DNA from: Onthophagus taurus | Taxonomy: Eukaryota > Arthropoda > Insecta > Coleoptera > Scarabaeidae | NCBI RefSeq assembly: GCF_036711975.1 | Contig: NC_091973.1 | Location: 9,610,001-9,674,000, forward strand | DNA: 64,000 nucleotides | Direction: 5' to 3' | Shown: positions 1 to 10,383 of the stretch, piece by piece | How positions within the stretch are numbered: position 1 is the first letter of the stretch | Layout of the letters: every line of letters begins with the position of its first letter | Translations under genes and position numbers: made by a program | The notes under the pieces: generated by a model | Databases searched by the model: none | Told to the model about the DNA's origin: nothing | Seen by the model: the letters and a program-made list of their open reading frames with translations, nothing else

Positions 1-8
1 AAAGGTAA

Positions 9-674
9 ACTGCAAACCTTATAAAAGAGCTCACGACATATTATGGTTTAGCAATACGCAGAAATACAAATTCTGTAGAAAATATGCAGAAAAGTATTTG
101 GGCAACTATCTTACATAAATACTCTACCGACGGAAAACCTCAACATGATAATTGTCCAATCGGTGCGGAGTCGTGGTGTTCGTGCCAGAAGGCTAACACA
201 GCAAGAAATTTAAATAATTATAAACATAAACCTGCCATGTCCGCTGAATTTGCAGCAGCCATCCAGCCAATATATGAAGATCTGTGTAGAGATCTTTTAA
301 TCAGGTGTTTAGGTGCCTTTCATCAGAACAATAATGCAAGCTTAAATAATATTATTTGGAAGTTTGCACCAAAATCATCATTTAGCGGTGCAACAATTGT
401 CAAAATTGCTGCAAATCTGGGCACAATATTATTCAATGATGGGCATGTCGCTCTGCTGGGTGTCTTAGATCAATTGCGAGTTGAGATTGGCCAAACTGTT
501 TATGATTACTGCCATGATATTGATAAAGAGCGTGTGAAGAAAGCCGAACAACAGACGCGACGAAATATCTGTGAAGGTTGTATGCATCAAAATATAATTA
601 TGGACGTTGAGGAACTTCTATATGGTCCAGGGATTGCTAAATCTATTTTTCATTGCAAATTATACCTCATTTAA
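9..674 (+). CDS. MULE (Mutator-like, mutsd) transposase, C-terminal part
   Basis: An open frame runs from base 9 (after a TAA at 6-8) to the stop at 672-674; the first ATG is at 84. The protein resembles the C-terminal half of the animal Mutator-like transposase family (mutsd). Family landmarks seen are a YYGLAIRRN-like stretch just before the ATG, a KPQH..CP.G..SWC zinc-ligand motif around residues 18-34, the block AAAIQPIYEDL at about 57-67, and NNASLNNIIWKFAPKS at about 83-98. The end matches the family's cysteine-bearing tail. The upstream exons with the catalytic core lie outside the window or are lost; a splice acceptor could sit near base 8. I read it as one end of a decayed or truncated transposon, not a host gene. 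Confidence 0.8.
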   Translation, partial: TANLIKELTTYYGLAIRRNTNSVENMQKSIWATILHKYSTDGKPQHDNCPIGAESWCSCQKANTARNLNNYKHKPAMSAEFAAAIQPIYEDLCRDLLIRCLGAFHQNNNASLNNIIWKFAPKSSFSGATIVKIAANLGTILFNDGHVALLGVLDQLRVEIGQTVYDYCHDIDKERVKKAEQQTRRNICEGCMHQNIIMDVEELLYGPGIAKSIFHCKLYLI

Positions 675-1503
675 AAGTGAAACATTAAATACGTTTTTCT
701 TTAAACACCTTTTTTCGACCTCGTTGACAGTTAATCAAAAAATCTAACCATTAAATTAATATGAAAAAAGTTTCATTTTGTGGAAAAACCGTTTGTCTTC
801 AACTGTACGTAGCCGTTTTTCATTTGATCAAACAGATCTATACTTATTTCTTTTTTTTTGTATAACGAAATTTACAAAATTTTGCACAATACTTAATTCT
901 TCAATAATTTCTTTATTTTTAAAATTTTTTGAATTTCCCTACGTACAGTTATAGGTAATTATATTTGCCATTACATCTTTCTTGGCTTCTCGGTTTTATA
1001 TGAATCAGTCGACCAATTTGATGTCAACCAAGGACGCCATGATTTTTTTTTGAAGGCGTCCATTATGCGATATTGTATATCGAAGATTATAAGAGTTTTT
1101 TTTATTTTTCACTCTTCGACAATCATTTTTCATATGCAATATAACAGATATCTGTTATACCAAGTTGTTTTTCTTAAAAAAAAAACCCTTAAGTAGTTAA
1201 CGGCCATTTTGCTTTTGTGAGATCAGCACGCACGAGACTTCGACACGATAGAAACGATTTTCTTTCACTTCCCGAACTACTGAGTACGGTGAACTTTGCG
1301 TTCTCAACAGCCTGGGCCCATAACCTGTTATTGATAACGTTAATTAACCTCTGTTAAATGTCAATTCACGGTTAAGCACATGGGAAATAATCTGCAAAAA
1401 AAAAACACGTGTTTTTGCTAGAAATATTTTTATTCTACTGATGCTTACACCCAAGGATAGGTGTCGCCACCAGGTCTATATGTGTGACATATTAAACTTT
1501 TGG
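675..1503. other. AT-rich interval without a recognisable gene
   Basis: No coding pattern or repeat end was recognised. The interval has homopolymer A/T tracts and follows the stop codon of the MULE fragment, so the first part may be that element's 3' untranslated end and terminal repeat. Confidence 0.5.
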
Positions 1504-1880
1504 TATACAGCGTGTCCCGTATCTTCCGCATCAGAGCATTATACGGTTGTAGAATACATTATTCTGAAGCGATCTTTCTAATAAATTTTTTTCGAAATGT
1601 TTATAATAACCGCACGGGAACTGTTTAACAACGACCAATAACGGACGACTTTGATTCCCCGAAAAAGTTTATTTCTCTTTCCGTGACGAATCTATTGGTG
1701 AGTACACGTGGGAAACGAGTTATCATCGGCGTAGCGGACCGGCCGAAGGAGGCACCGACTACCTGAGGCTGATTTGCGATCTGCTGATTGGACGAAAAAC
1801 AGTTCGTTTAAACAGTTCCCGTGCGGTTATTATAAACATTTCGAAAAAATTGATGCGGAAGATACGGGACACGCTGTATA
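1504..1880. mobile_element. Foldback MITE with long terminal inverted repeats
   Basis: The left arm at 1504-1627 and the right arm at 1808-1880 are inverted copies. Both begin TATACAGCGTGTCCCGTATC at the outer edge and end with a shared inner stretch reading ATAACCGCACGGGAAC. The right arm lacks about 45 bases of the left arm. The outermost TA on both sides fits a TA target duplication, as in Tc1/mariner-type elements, with the element ending TACAG.GTGTCCCG. About 180 bases separate the arms and carry no gene. The 70-residue open frame that crosses the right arm is incidental. Confidence 0.75.
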
Positions 1881-4430
1881 TCCACAACACACGCACCGTG
1901 TAGAAATATTCACAATAATTATTTTTCTATCAACTATCAAGTGTCGAAAAATTATTGAATTACTACAATACTTATTGATTAATTAATTAATTACATGTTT
2001 CTTTTTGTTTCAGCTTATGTGCGAATTGCAGGGATTTAAGACGATCAATCATTGTGTAACCAAAATGAGCTGTGGGCCATTACGTTGATAGTAAATATTT
2101 TGTCTGATATTCAATGGAACTTCCTTCAATAGATCTATCAAATTAATTTCAAAAAATTCTGATCACGTGTTAATGCTGAATTGATGCTGAACGTGAGTTT
2201 CCACTGTCACATGTGGGTTATTATCAGACACAAAATTATATCCACAATATGCTGCTGAGATATCTAATATTTGTGATATGTAGTTAGGAACCAGTCTTTT
2301 CTGGCTGTGCTATGGATAGGTACACAAGTGTTCTACCAAGAATAATTGCTTGAGAGAGCTTGAATAATTCCTTGTGGAACGCATGTGTATGTGCAACCTT
2401 TATATTTTGGGATCTGCTTTTTTTGACACTTTGTTTTGTTAAAATCCCCAATGTACCTTCCTTTTAACTCTGCTTATTTTTCAGTGTACTGGATATTATC
2501 TAACTGTTTACAGAATTATTTTGTCCAGGTTTCTTTGTCACTATTACTAGACTTCTTATGTCATTTTTAAAAGTATGATCAAGAACCCAAATACTTATAA
2601 TATGAGTTTCACACTTGTTATCACAGACTGAGACGTCTAAAGGCGTGTGGTTTATCATGTGACTACCAATGTTCATTATGTAAATTATGTTATAACGAAT
2701 GAATTGAACTTATTAAACCCAACGCCTTAAATCTTAGAAATATTATGATCATATTATGCTTGTCTCATGATGCTCAGTTTCAACAATAGCTGTTCGAAAA
2801 GGACTCATTTTGGCTAAAGAGGTTGAGATGAGACCCTCACTACAACTACAAGATATGCGTAATTTTTGGTCATAAAATACACAGGCTGGTTCTCTACAAA
2901 AGGTGTTGAGCTTTGTTTCAAATAAAAGAACACGACACAAACAAGTTTATGACATTGTAATGACTGACTTTAGTTCAATAGTTTCAACGTATATGTAACT
3001 GTTCTTATATTAGAGCGCCTGTCAATAGATGGCATTAGTGTTTTTATTAATTTGAGGATATCCCAACACCCCCACTATCCGAACATTTAACAAACCTTCT
3101 TTCTTAGTCAATATGTTTTAATTAAAGCTATACTGAGGTGATGTAAATATTTTATTTTTATTGTTCTATACCGGGTTTCGGGCCCTGCCCATCGTCAATA
3201 GAAACCCTACAAAAATACTCAGAAAAGTTCTACAGAAAAAATTAAATTAACTTACGTCAAAAAATTTTTACAAAAGATAAACATACATTTACAACTAAAC
3301 TGTAATGAACTAGAGTCACAATTAAAATAAGGTAAAGTCGTCGACTGAATGGTGACAAATTAAGATTGCGCTTTAACTATATAGGTCCCTGCAGTCTGTA
3401 ACTAATTTAGTTTATCCTAAACAATCTTGAAAACGTGCATTAATAACTATTAGCAATCGATAGGCTGATTTTTTTTCATAATTTTAAAACTATTTTTAAT
3501 CCAAAGAACAATTAAATAAAAATGAAAAGTTAAATTTTGTCAATAATTGATTCAGTTACCTCCTACATTCGTATATGAACATGTATGTACCAGATTCATT
3601 GCAATTAAAACTTTTGTTTATAAGATAATTATGAAAAACCATTGTTGCTAATACGTACACAACATGGCCGTCCTCTACATTTTTATTAATATAGCATACG
3701 TGTCATAGATGGCTCCACCAAAGAAACAAAATTAAGAACTTTAAATTTAAATGTACTCTATTAATATTATTTTTCTGTAAGAAATTATGTAACAGAAGTT
3801 TATTGGTACTCATGGTAGGGGCTTGAAAGGCCAATTTCATTATAACGCTAAAACTGGCATCACCTTATTGTCAATTTTTATTGCACGTTTTGCAACGTTT
3901 TTTTGTTGCACGTAGCTTAATAAACAAGATGCAATCAGTTAATTATATATTTAAAGACATATTTAAAAAATGTATAAACAAATAACTACGGATCTTTTGA
4001 TTACACAATAATGGAAGAATGTTGAATACTGCAACTGGGTAAAAGCGACAATGAAAGAAAAAATTAGGATATTATAAAAAATATATCAACAAAATTTATT
4101 AAAAACGAGTAATACATAATTGTTTTGTTAACATAATTGTTTTGTGAAAGTGTTTTGTAACGTTTATCCCTTCTTTTCATTCTCTTTATTATTGCTTTAC
4201 GGGTTTGAAATTTATTTAAAATAACTTATTTCTTTTACTTTATTTAATCTGACGACGGCTACATTACGGTTCTAAGTTTTTACTTACTTCTAAATATTAA
4301 TATAAAATCAAACACCATTAATTTGTAGAATTGGCAAATATCGCACTCTAGATCGCATGTCTAGATAATCGAGAAGAGTGGTTTAGGTGGTTAGAAACCA
4401 CTAATGGGTTATCGAAATTTGGATTCCGTC
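1881..4430. other. Long AT-rich interval without a gene
   Basis: No coding homology was recognised on either strand. A short GC-richer patch near 3170-3200 resembles sequence seen near Penelope-like elements, but this is too weak to call. The 63-residue minus-strand frame at 2749-2940 matches nothing I know and is treated as chance. Confidence 0.5.
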
Positions 4431-4546
4431 TATACAGGTGTCCCGTATCTACCGCATCAAAGCATTATACGGTTGAAGGATACATTATTCAGAAGCGATT
4501 TTTTCCAATAAAATTTTTCGAAATGTTTATAATAACACCTCTGGAA
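4431..4546 (+). repeat. Single arm of the 1.5-kb foldback MITE family
   Basis: This stretch aligns base by base with the left arm at 1504-1627: the same GTGTCCCGTATCT start, the GCATTATACGGTTG core, and the TTTTTCGAAATGTTTATAATAAC end, with a few substitutions. No inverted partner was found downstream, so it is a solo arm or truncated copy. It shows that the family is repeated locally. Confidence 0.75.
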
Positions 4547-4710
4547 CAAAGGTTACAAGTGATCAACATTCAAACCTGATTAAAATCAATCTAAAAAATG
4601 ATAAACGGGAAATAGATATAAAAGTAGGCTTCCGACTAGTAACACTCATCGCATTCAATATGTTAATTTAGGTTTTTTTTTTAATTTTTCATTTAAATTA
4701 CAAATTTTTT

Positions 4711-5577
4711 TTAATTATGATGAGTACATTCTATACCTCGTCCAATAAACCCCTGGATCCGTTCTGGCAAAAAACATTCATAATAAAATTGTTGAAGTCT
4801 TGGTAGCATATTATTTCTCCAAAAACTTTCGTCTCTCTCTATTTTTTCGATAAAAATGGGGTGTTCTTCATCTATATACACCACAAAATAGCAAATTTTT
4901 CGTTTGGTAACGTGGAGTTGGCCTTGAATCTAAAAATATTTGTAATTTATAGTAAATATATACTTGTTTTACAGCACGTCATTAAGAAACTTGCAAGGCA
5001 CCAGTTCTGGGAAGCTTCTGGCTTAAACTGTATATTTTTAAAATACCTGATAGAAACAATTGTGATTATGTTTTAATGTTGGTTGCCCCTCCTTGTACAT
5101 CAAACAAAATTGCTTGTTATTTTCTATAGCATTGTGGACTGACTGCTTCTTTATATGTAAAGAGTAAGCACACTTAATTTCTACAACGGCATCCTCTCCT
5201 ACCAAACCTAGTTATATAATTTTTACCATGAAATAAAAAACAATAAATGAAAACTAACCGTCAGGTGACGCTGCTAGAAAACGATATTCCGTGTCTACAA
5301 ATAAGCCTGCATTCTGGACTAACGTACCGGTAACTTCTTCAAATTTTCTTCTGGCAACTTCTTCATATCGTTTCCCATATTCCATTGCTGGAGTTACTAA
5401 ATTTTTTTTATATAAAAGTCTCTTCAAGAGAGGTGAACATGAAGTTTTCAATTTTCGTTTAATAATTGGTCCAAAATTAGATGATGTTAAACGTTTCTGT
5501 CTTTCCTGTAGGTATACAGCATTACTGAATTGGCCTATTGTTGCAATCGCCAATTGCCATTGTTCTTCTTCAGTGAC
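4711..5577 (-). CDS. YqaJ/lambda-exonuclease-type nuclease domain of a MULE (three exons)
   Basis: Three minus-strand exons, 5577-5259, 5207-5047 and 4929-4711, join in phase across GT-AG introns (donors GTTAGT and GTATTT; acceptors AACTAG and TTTTTAG). They encode a complete YqaJ viral-recombinase fold, the lambda exonuclease family of Mg-dependent 5'-3' nucleases. The order of motifs is RLTSSNFG near the start, YGKRYEEVA, then the catalytic Asp in SPDG at the first junction, the catalytic E-x-K in VEIKC in the middle exon, and YQ/IQGQLH across the second junction, ending FWRNNMLPRLQQFY. All expected active-site residues are present and the three exons are open. The acceptor at 5578-5579 puts it downstream of the transposase exons on the same strand, although an in-frame stop separates the two (see next entry). 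In related animal elements I believe this domain accompanies the mutsd transposase. Confidence 0.85.
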
Positions 5578-5661
5578 CTAAAAAAACAGTAAGACAATAT
5601 AAAATGGCCAATGATCATATCATAATTCATAATATTTTGTTACTAACAATTAATGTTATTA

Positions 5662-7622
5662 TTTTATATGAGGGTGTGATTGTAATATTCTGTTATACTC
5701 TGAATTAAATTCTGTTGTATTCAGTAATGCCTGTTGTGCATTTTCACCATAATCTAAATCTGTACCTTTTTCTACTTGTTGCCGTTGATTTTTACCTTTT
5801 GTTATTCTTGTCTTCTTCTTTTGGTCATGCTGACTCATATGTCTAATAAACATTTCGCTCATTTCTACACCTGCAAACTTTTGAAACGACTCGGGTTGCC
5901 AACCAAACCCTGAAACATATTTTATAATAAAAACAGCTTAATAATGGACATATTACTACCCGAATTGTATTTCAATGTTGAGAGGTAAGATCGCACTTCG
6001 TAAGATCGCCTTTGAATTAAATTTAAGCGTTTGCTACAATTTAATTTTGCTACAAGAGCCATAAAAACTTCAGCCTTGTTATTATTTTCATAAGCTACTA
6101 GTTTATGAGCTCTTGCCAGCACAGGTTCCATAGCACCTATAACGATTTTGTAAAAAATGAAATTAACAATCTGTGGCAGAAGTATAAATACTTACTTCTT
6201 AAGTGATATACTAATCCTGAACTAATAAATTTATTTACTAGTGTCGCATTTCTAAATCCAGGGGTGTTACAGTAATGTGAAACACAATCACTGTGGTTCC
6301 CATAAACATGATTTATTGAATTAGCAATATCAGTTTTTAGATCTTCTGCATTTTCGTTAATTTTGGCCCGATACATAATAAATTGTTGAAGTTTTTTAAT
6401 TTTTTCATTCGTCAACATTTTTCGAGCTTGAGATGATACCCCGTCATTTGTTGCAGACGTCTTTATTTTATATAAACTTTTTCCAAAGTTCTTTATCAGG
6501 TGATTTACGCATTCTATTTTATCTACCTCCATACCATAACTCACGTTAGATCTAATTTTGCTGTATACGCTGGAATCGCCATCACCGATCATTTTTAGAT
6601 ATTTAACCCCATGCATACTTATGCTGTTATTAAAAGCTTCTACTAAAATATCAGCCTCCATTCCTGTAGAAGAAGCCTCCCAGTTCTTAAAACATCTATG
6701 TTGTGATGGAAATTGTCTTAAGTTGGCAGCTCTAGTGCAAATACAACAATATTTGTTTTGCACTCCAACAAATAGTACTAATCCCGTTTCTTTTCCTATC
6801 ACAACAGCCTAAAACATTTAATTATTTATAAAGCTTTACTATTTATTTGATGTTTTTTCTATAAACACTTTTTTGTAATTTTTAGCTATTGTAATAACAT
6901 ATTATTTGATTAATTACTCTCTCTTCGTTGAAGACGAATTCTTTCAAGACTAAACGCCATTCTAAAGACCTCGTTATCCAATATCTTTATACTTGTTAAC
7001 ATTATTGTATTACCAGCTCAATTGTAATAGTAATTATTATACGCACCGTGCCAGACAGAGCATTGTATGAATGTCCATAACTGCGTTTGCTCCATCCTCC
7101 ATCACAATGAACGGTTATCCACGGTACTCCATCTGAACTAAAGTGCCCTTTGTGAATTGCAATACTTAGTTCTTCCTTTCCTGCCTTTTCCATACTGTAC
7201 CATACTTCATCTTTCCAGTGGTCCCCAAGCGACTCCTCTATTTTGTGAAAGGAAGAATATGATATTATAGGAACGTCTAATACAGTGTAGAAATCCTTCA
7301 TTTGCGCATAGGTACTACCGGCGGTTAGCGTTCCCCAAACAAATTGTACGTTAATTGTCGCGAAGGGCTTTCGTTCTTTTTCTGTATGTACAATGAAGTA
7401 TTTATCACATGCTGAACACTTTAATGTAAAAATAGATCGCAACCCAAAACGTTGTTCATGATGTGGTTTCAATAACCCAAATGTACATTGTTTTGCATGT
7501 TTGTACTGTATTTCTAATGTAGCTGTCAATAGAAAATTGATATCTACTATTCTATTTCCCTTCAATATAACTACGTCCTCTGTTTTGTCTTGCTCTAGTA
7601 CAATTGGTGAGACATAATCTGT
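5662..7622 (-). CDS. MULE (mutsd) transposase, exons upstream of the YqaJ nuclease
   Basis: Minus-strand exons 7622-7047, 6808-6196, 6136-5960 and 5909-5662 join in frame. Junctions use clear sites: donor GTGCGT with acceptor TTTTAG, donor GTAAGT with acceptor TTATAG, donor GTAGTA with acceptor TTTCAG. The protein carries the family's RIVDI start, a C..C pair, the block with the putative first catalytic Asp in VHCDGGWSKRSYG, YNALSGT, then the second Asp in MIGDGDSSVY and the KIECVNHL motif. No ATG precedes the first exon: the frame opens at a TAA near 7625, next to a piggyBac remnant, so the N-terminus is truncated or in an unseen exon. Exon 4 ends at a stop (5662) before any donor, so a continuous fusion with the nuclease needs an alternative splice or a change at that stop. 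Confidence 0.8.
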
Positions 7623-7640
7623 GTTTAGTTGACACCACTG

Positions 7641-8009
7641 TCAAGTATAGGAACTTGTTATATTAAATTGCATATGGAACTCATTAAAACAGTTCGAATC
7701 TTTATTAAAACATAAATAAACTCCACATTTTGTACATTTAATGTACGTTAACTTTTTACAGGTAGGATTTTTAGAGCGCATTCTGCTCTCTGTATATTGT
7801 GGCCAATGTCCAATATTGTCGGTTCGTATATCAACGGGTGGTATATAAGATGTAGGTCCTCTTTTCTTCTTTGCTATAATATCCTGTTGCATAGTAGCAC
7901 ATGGTCTTCCGCGTTTTCGCTGGTTTTCTGCTGGTGCTCTACACAAGCAATCTGCCACCTCGATCTTAAATTGTACCAAAGTCATGGTTTTTTCCCCTTT
8001 TTGCTTCAT
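7641..8009 (-). pseudogene. piggyBac transposase, C-terminal fragment
   Basis: The 122-residue frame matches the C-terminus of PGBD4-like piggyBac transposases: a KKRGPTSYIPP.D.R.D linker, HWPQY, then a cysteine-rich domain with C..C spacing (YIKCTKCGVYLCFN) ending CFNEFH. The DDD catalytic core is absent. It abuts the MULE exon at about 7625-7640, so one element has been truncated against the other. Confidence 0.8.
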
Positions 8010-8529
8010 TTTTTATATAATGGACTAATTTCTAATTTGTATGATATCTGATACAATGAGCAGTGTAGGGTTAAGATATTTTTTATTTTTGTTTTAAGAT
8101 AATCTATCTTCTTCTATAATCTATTCTTATTACTGTTGTGTATATGTTGTGCTTGTTTATACAAATGGGAAGTAAAAAACACACCTTCTTGTATCCTTAC
8201 CAGCCATAATACGGTTTATTCCGGTACAAAGGCAGTGTATTGTTATTATTACAATATTGTTTAAAATTAAATTTACAATCTCGGCTTTATGTTGACACAT
8301 AAAAGTAAATTGAACATGTTTTTTCAAATAAAAAATATTTTTTTTTAATATTTCTACTAAATAGCGAATTTAGAATTATACTCTTAGTAATACTATAACA
8401 TTTTTCTATGTCTTCAATAAATGACTCTTGACAATATTGCAAACTTCGATATTTATATAATTCTTTTTCTTTTATAAATGTATTGTTGTAGTATTTGCAT
8501 CAAGACTTTGGTTAATGAGAATGTGTAGT
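8010..8529. other. AT-rich interval without a gene
   Basis: Nothing recognisable was found. It separates the piggyBac C-terminus from the P-like remnant. Confidence 0.4.
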
Positions 8530-9600
8530 TTACAAAAGTTGCAGGAAATTGTTTGCAATAATTTTTTTGTGATGAAACCACTTACATATCCAATTGCCGC
8601 GGAATCTATCTGTCTTTTTTTCTATATTGTTTATTACTGTGTAGACATTATCGTTTTCTACAACTTCTTCCTGGACAGTATTTCGTGGAGAAGCTGCTTT
8701 TGTATATTCCCTTAATTGAAATAATGAAGACTCGAAATCTTCCTCACAGTTAGTACCCACTGAATGGGTGCTAACCATTTTTCTTATCAATAGACTTTTA
8801 AATGTTTCCGTGAAATGTTTTGGTGTGGGATTTGTGTTTCAACCTCTATGCTGACGCACCTGACCGAAAAAGTTTTCCAGAGGGTCTTGGTTGAGGCACC
8901 GTGGAAAATAATAGGACGCCCCATGTGAAAATAGTAATTGGCTGAGGTCAATGAATCCCTCCAAATTTAAAATAAAGTTTTTTAAACTTGGTGGGATAAC
9001 GTTTTCATTAGTTTTCCATGTTTTGCCTGTTGAAAAAACATGTTCCTCATTTTCTCTAAAACAAAAAAATATAAACGTTAATTAAAACTTGGATTTTTAA
9101 CCATTGCAAATTTGTAAATTATGTTATTTTTTGTAAATTTCATTTAAATTATATTACATAACATATTATATTCATCTTAGTTTGTTTCATATATTAATGC
9201 GTTATAATTACCTTTTGCATCCATCCAAAAACTGATATGTTTTGACCGCTGAGTTACTGCAGCGCGTAATTGCTTTCCAGAAGTTGACTTACAGCTTCCC
9301 CCATAATATTATTACTTTTAATTAACAGGCAACCAATAGATGTCTAATGTAATTTATACTTTTTATTGGCAAATGAAGAGTAGGTATGGTGTTCGGTTTC
9401 AAATACATGTTGCTGCTTCGATCACATTCCTTGAAATGATTATGACAAACACGACACAATCTGTGGTGGTACATTAGATATTTTCTGATTACCACATCTT
9501 GAAACCCATTCATTGAACAAATGTTCTTTCTTCTGTGGATTTGGGAACATATGCCGGGTAGAAGTAGTGTCGGTACACCCAAAAACCGCACAATTGCGAT
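8530..9600 (-). pseudogene. THAP9/P-element-like transposase remnant (THAP domain plus C-terminus)
   Basis: Two ends of a P-like transposase survive on the minus strand. At about 9595-9370 lies a THAP zinc finger (C-x4-C at NCAVFGC, then a Trp, then C-x2-H at VCHNHF, and the closing IPTLHLP box). It is split by one frameshift near 9460, so no single frame shows the whole domain. At about 8990-8820 the signature LNQDPLENFFGQVRQHRG of the P/THAP9 C-terminal region is followed by a stop, and the frame at 8790-8530 continues the family tail (HSVGTNCEEDF). The catalytic RNase H-like core is missing. It is an internally deleted, frameshifted relic. Confidence 0.75.
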
Positions 9601-9637
9601 ACTTCTGATGAATAATAACACTGCAAAAAAAATTTTT

Positions 9638-9691
9638 CTTAATCTCTAAAACTAATTTATATTGTAGTATAAATTAGTTTTAGAGATTAAG
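9638..9691. repeat. Perfect 24-bp hairpin
   Basis: Bases 9638-9661 are the exact reverse complement of 9668-9691, with a 6-base loop (TTGTAG). The stem starts CTTAATCTCTAAAACTAA. It lies just outside the 5' end of the P-like remnant. It may be a foldback or part of an unrecognised element end. Confidence 0.85.
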
Positions 9692-10069
9692 ATGTAACTA
9701 TAATTATTATTATTTATTATTTACCATTTACCATTTATTGCCACAGATAAAAATACAAAATTACATAAGATACACTTAACTTAAACAGCAAGCAGTATCA
9801 GCAAATGAATCATTTTATCGCACAAGCGATCTCTGCCAAATGACCCAACAGAACAAACAAAAATAAAAATAATATTTACTGAATATGGCAAGTAGTGATA
9901 ATTAGATATTATTAACATCACCAAATACGATTAAGCAAGAAAAAGAAAAACAAAGAGAAAAAAAAAAAGAAAAGACACGAAAAGAGAATAACGATAATAA
10001 TGTAACTTACATGACAAAATGCTGATATCTAGGGATGGTATTACAATTACTACTAGGATAGGATATATA
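9692..10069. other. AT-rich interval, left flank of the hAT insertion
   Basis: TTATT- and AAAGA-rich low-complexity sequence without a coding frame. It joins directly to the 8-bp target duplication of the hAT element. Confidence 0.5.
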
Positions 10070-10082
10070 CTAAGAACCAGGG

Positions 10083-10215
10083 GTGTGGAGTCAGAGTCGG
10101 AGTCGGAGTTCGGAGTCGTGGAGTCTGTGAATTTGTGAGGTGTCGGAGTCGGAGTCGTCTTTAATCAATTTAGGAATGTGAAGTCGGAATCGGAGTCGAC
10201 TATAATTGGTCCGAC
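10083..10215. repeat. Left subterminal GGAGTCG repeat array of the hAT element
   Basis: About eight spaced copies of GGAGTCG or a close variant occur next to the terminal inverted repeat. The mirror array is at 13320-13470. hAT transposases commonly bind short subterminal repeats, so these are likely binding sites. Confidence 0.8.
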
Positions 10216-10383
10216 TCCGACCTCGACTTCTTAACTTAAATAAATAGAGAAGATATAAAAACACAAACAAAAGAAATGATACAAACATAATTACACACGA
10301 CTAAATACTAATTGATACACAATATTTATTAAATGTAATGTTTTTATAAAATATTTTTAAACACAAAATAAAATAAATATTAA

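Noticed and set aside
1774..1986. Plus-strand 70-residue open frame
   Set aside because: It crosses the right arm of the foldback MITE and has no protein-like pattern.
2749..2940. Minus-strand 63-residue open frame
   Set aside because: No family resemblance, no splice or promoter context, and isolated in non-coding sequence.
4711..5577. A phage or integrated DNA-virus recombinase
   Set aside because: YqaJ is a phage-type name, but the domain here has spliceosomal introns and lies directly downstream of a MULE transposase on the same strand, as in animal mobile elements.
5291..5581. Plus-strand 96-residue frame
   Set aside because: It is the antisense shadow of the YqaJ exon.
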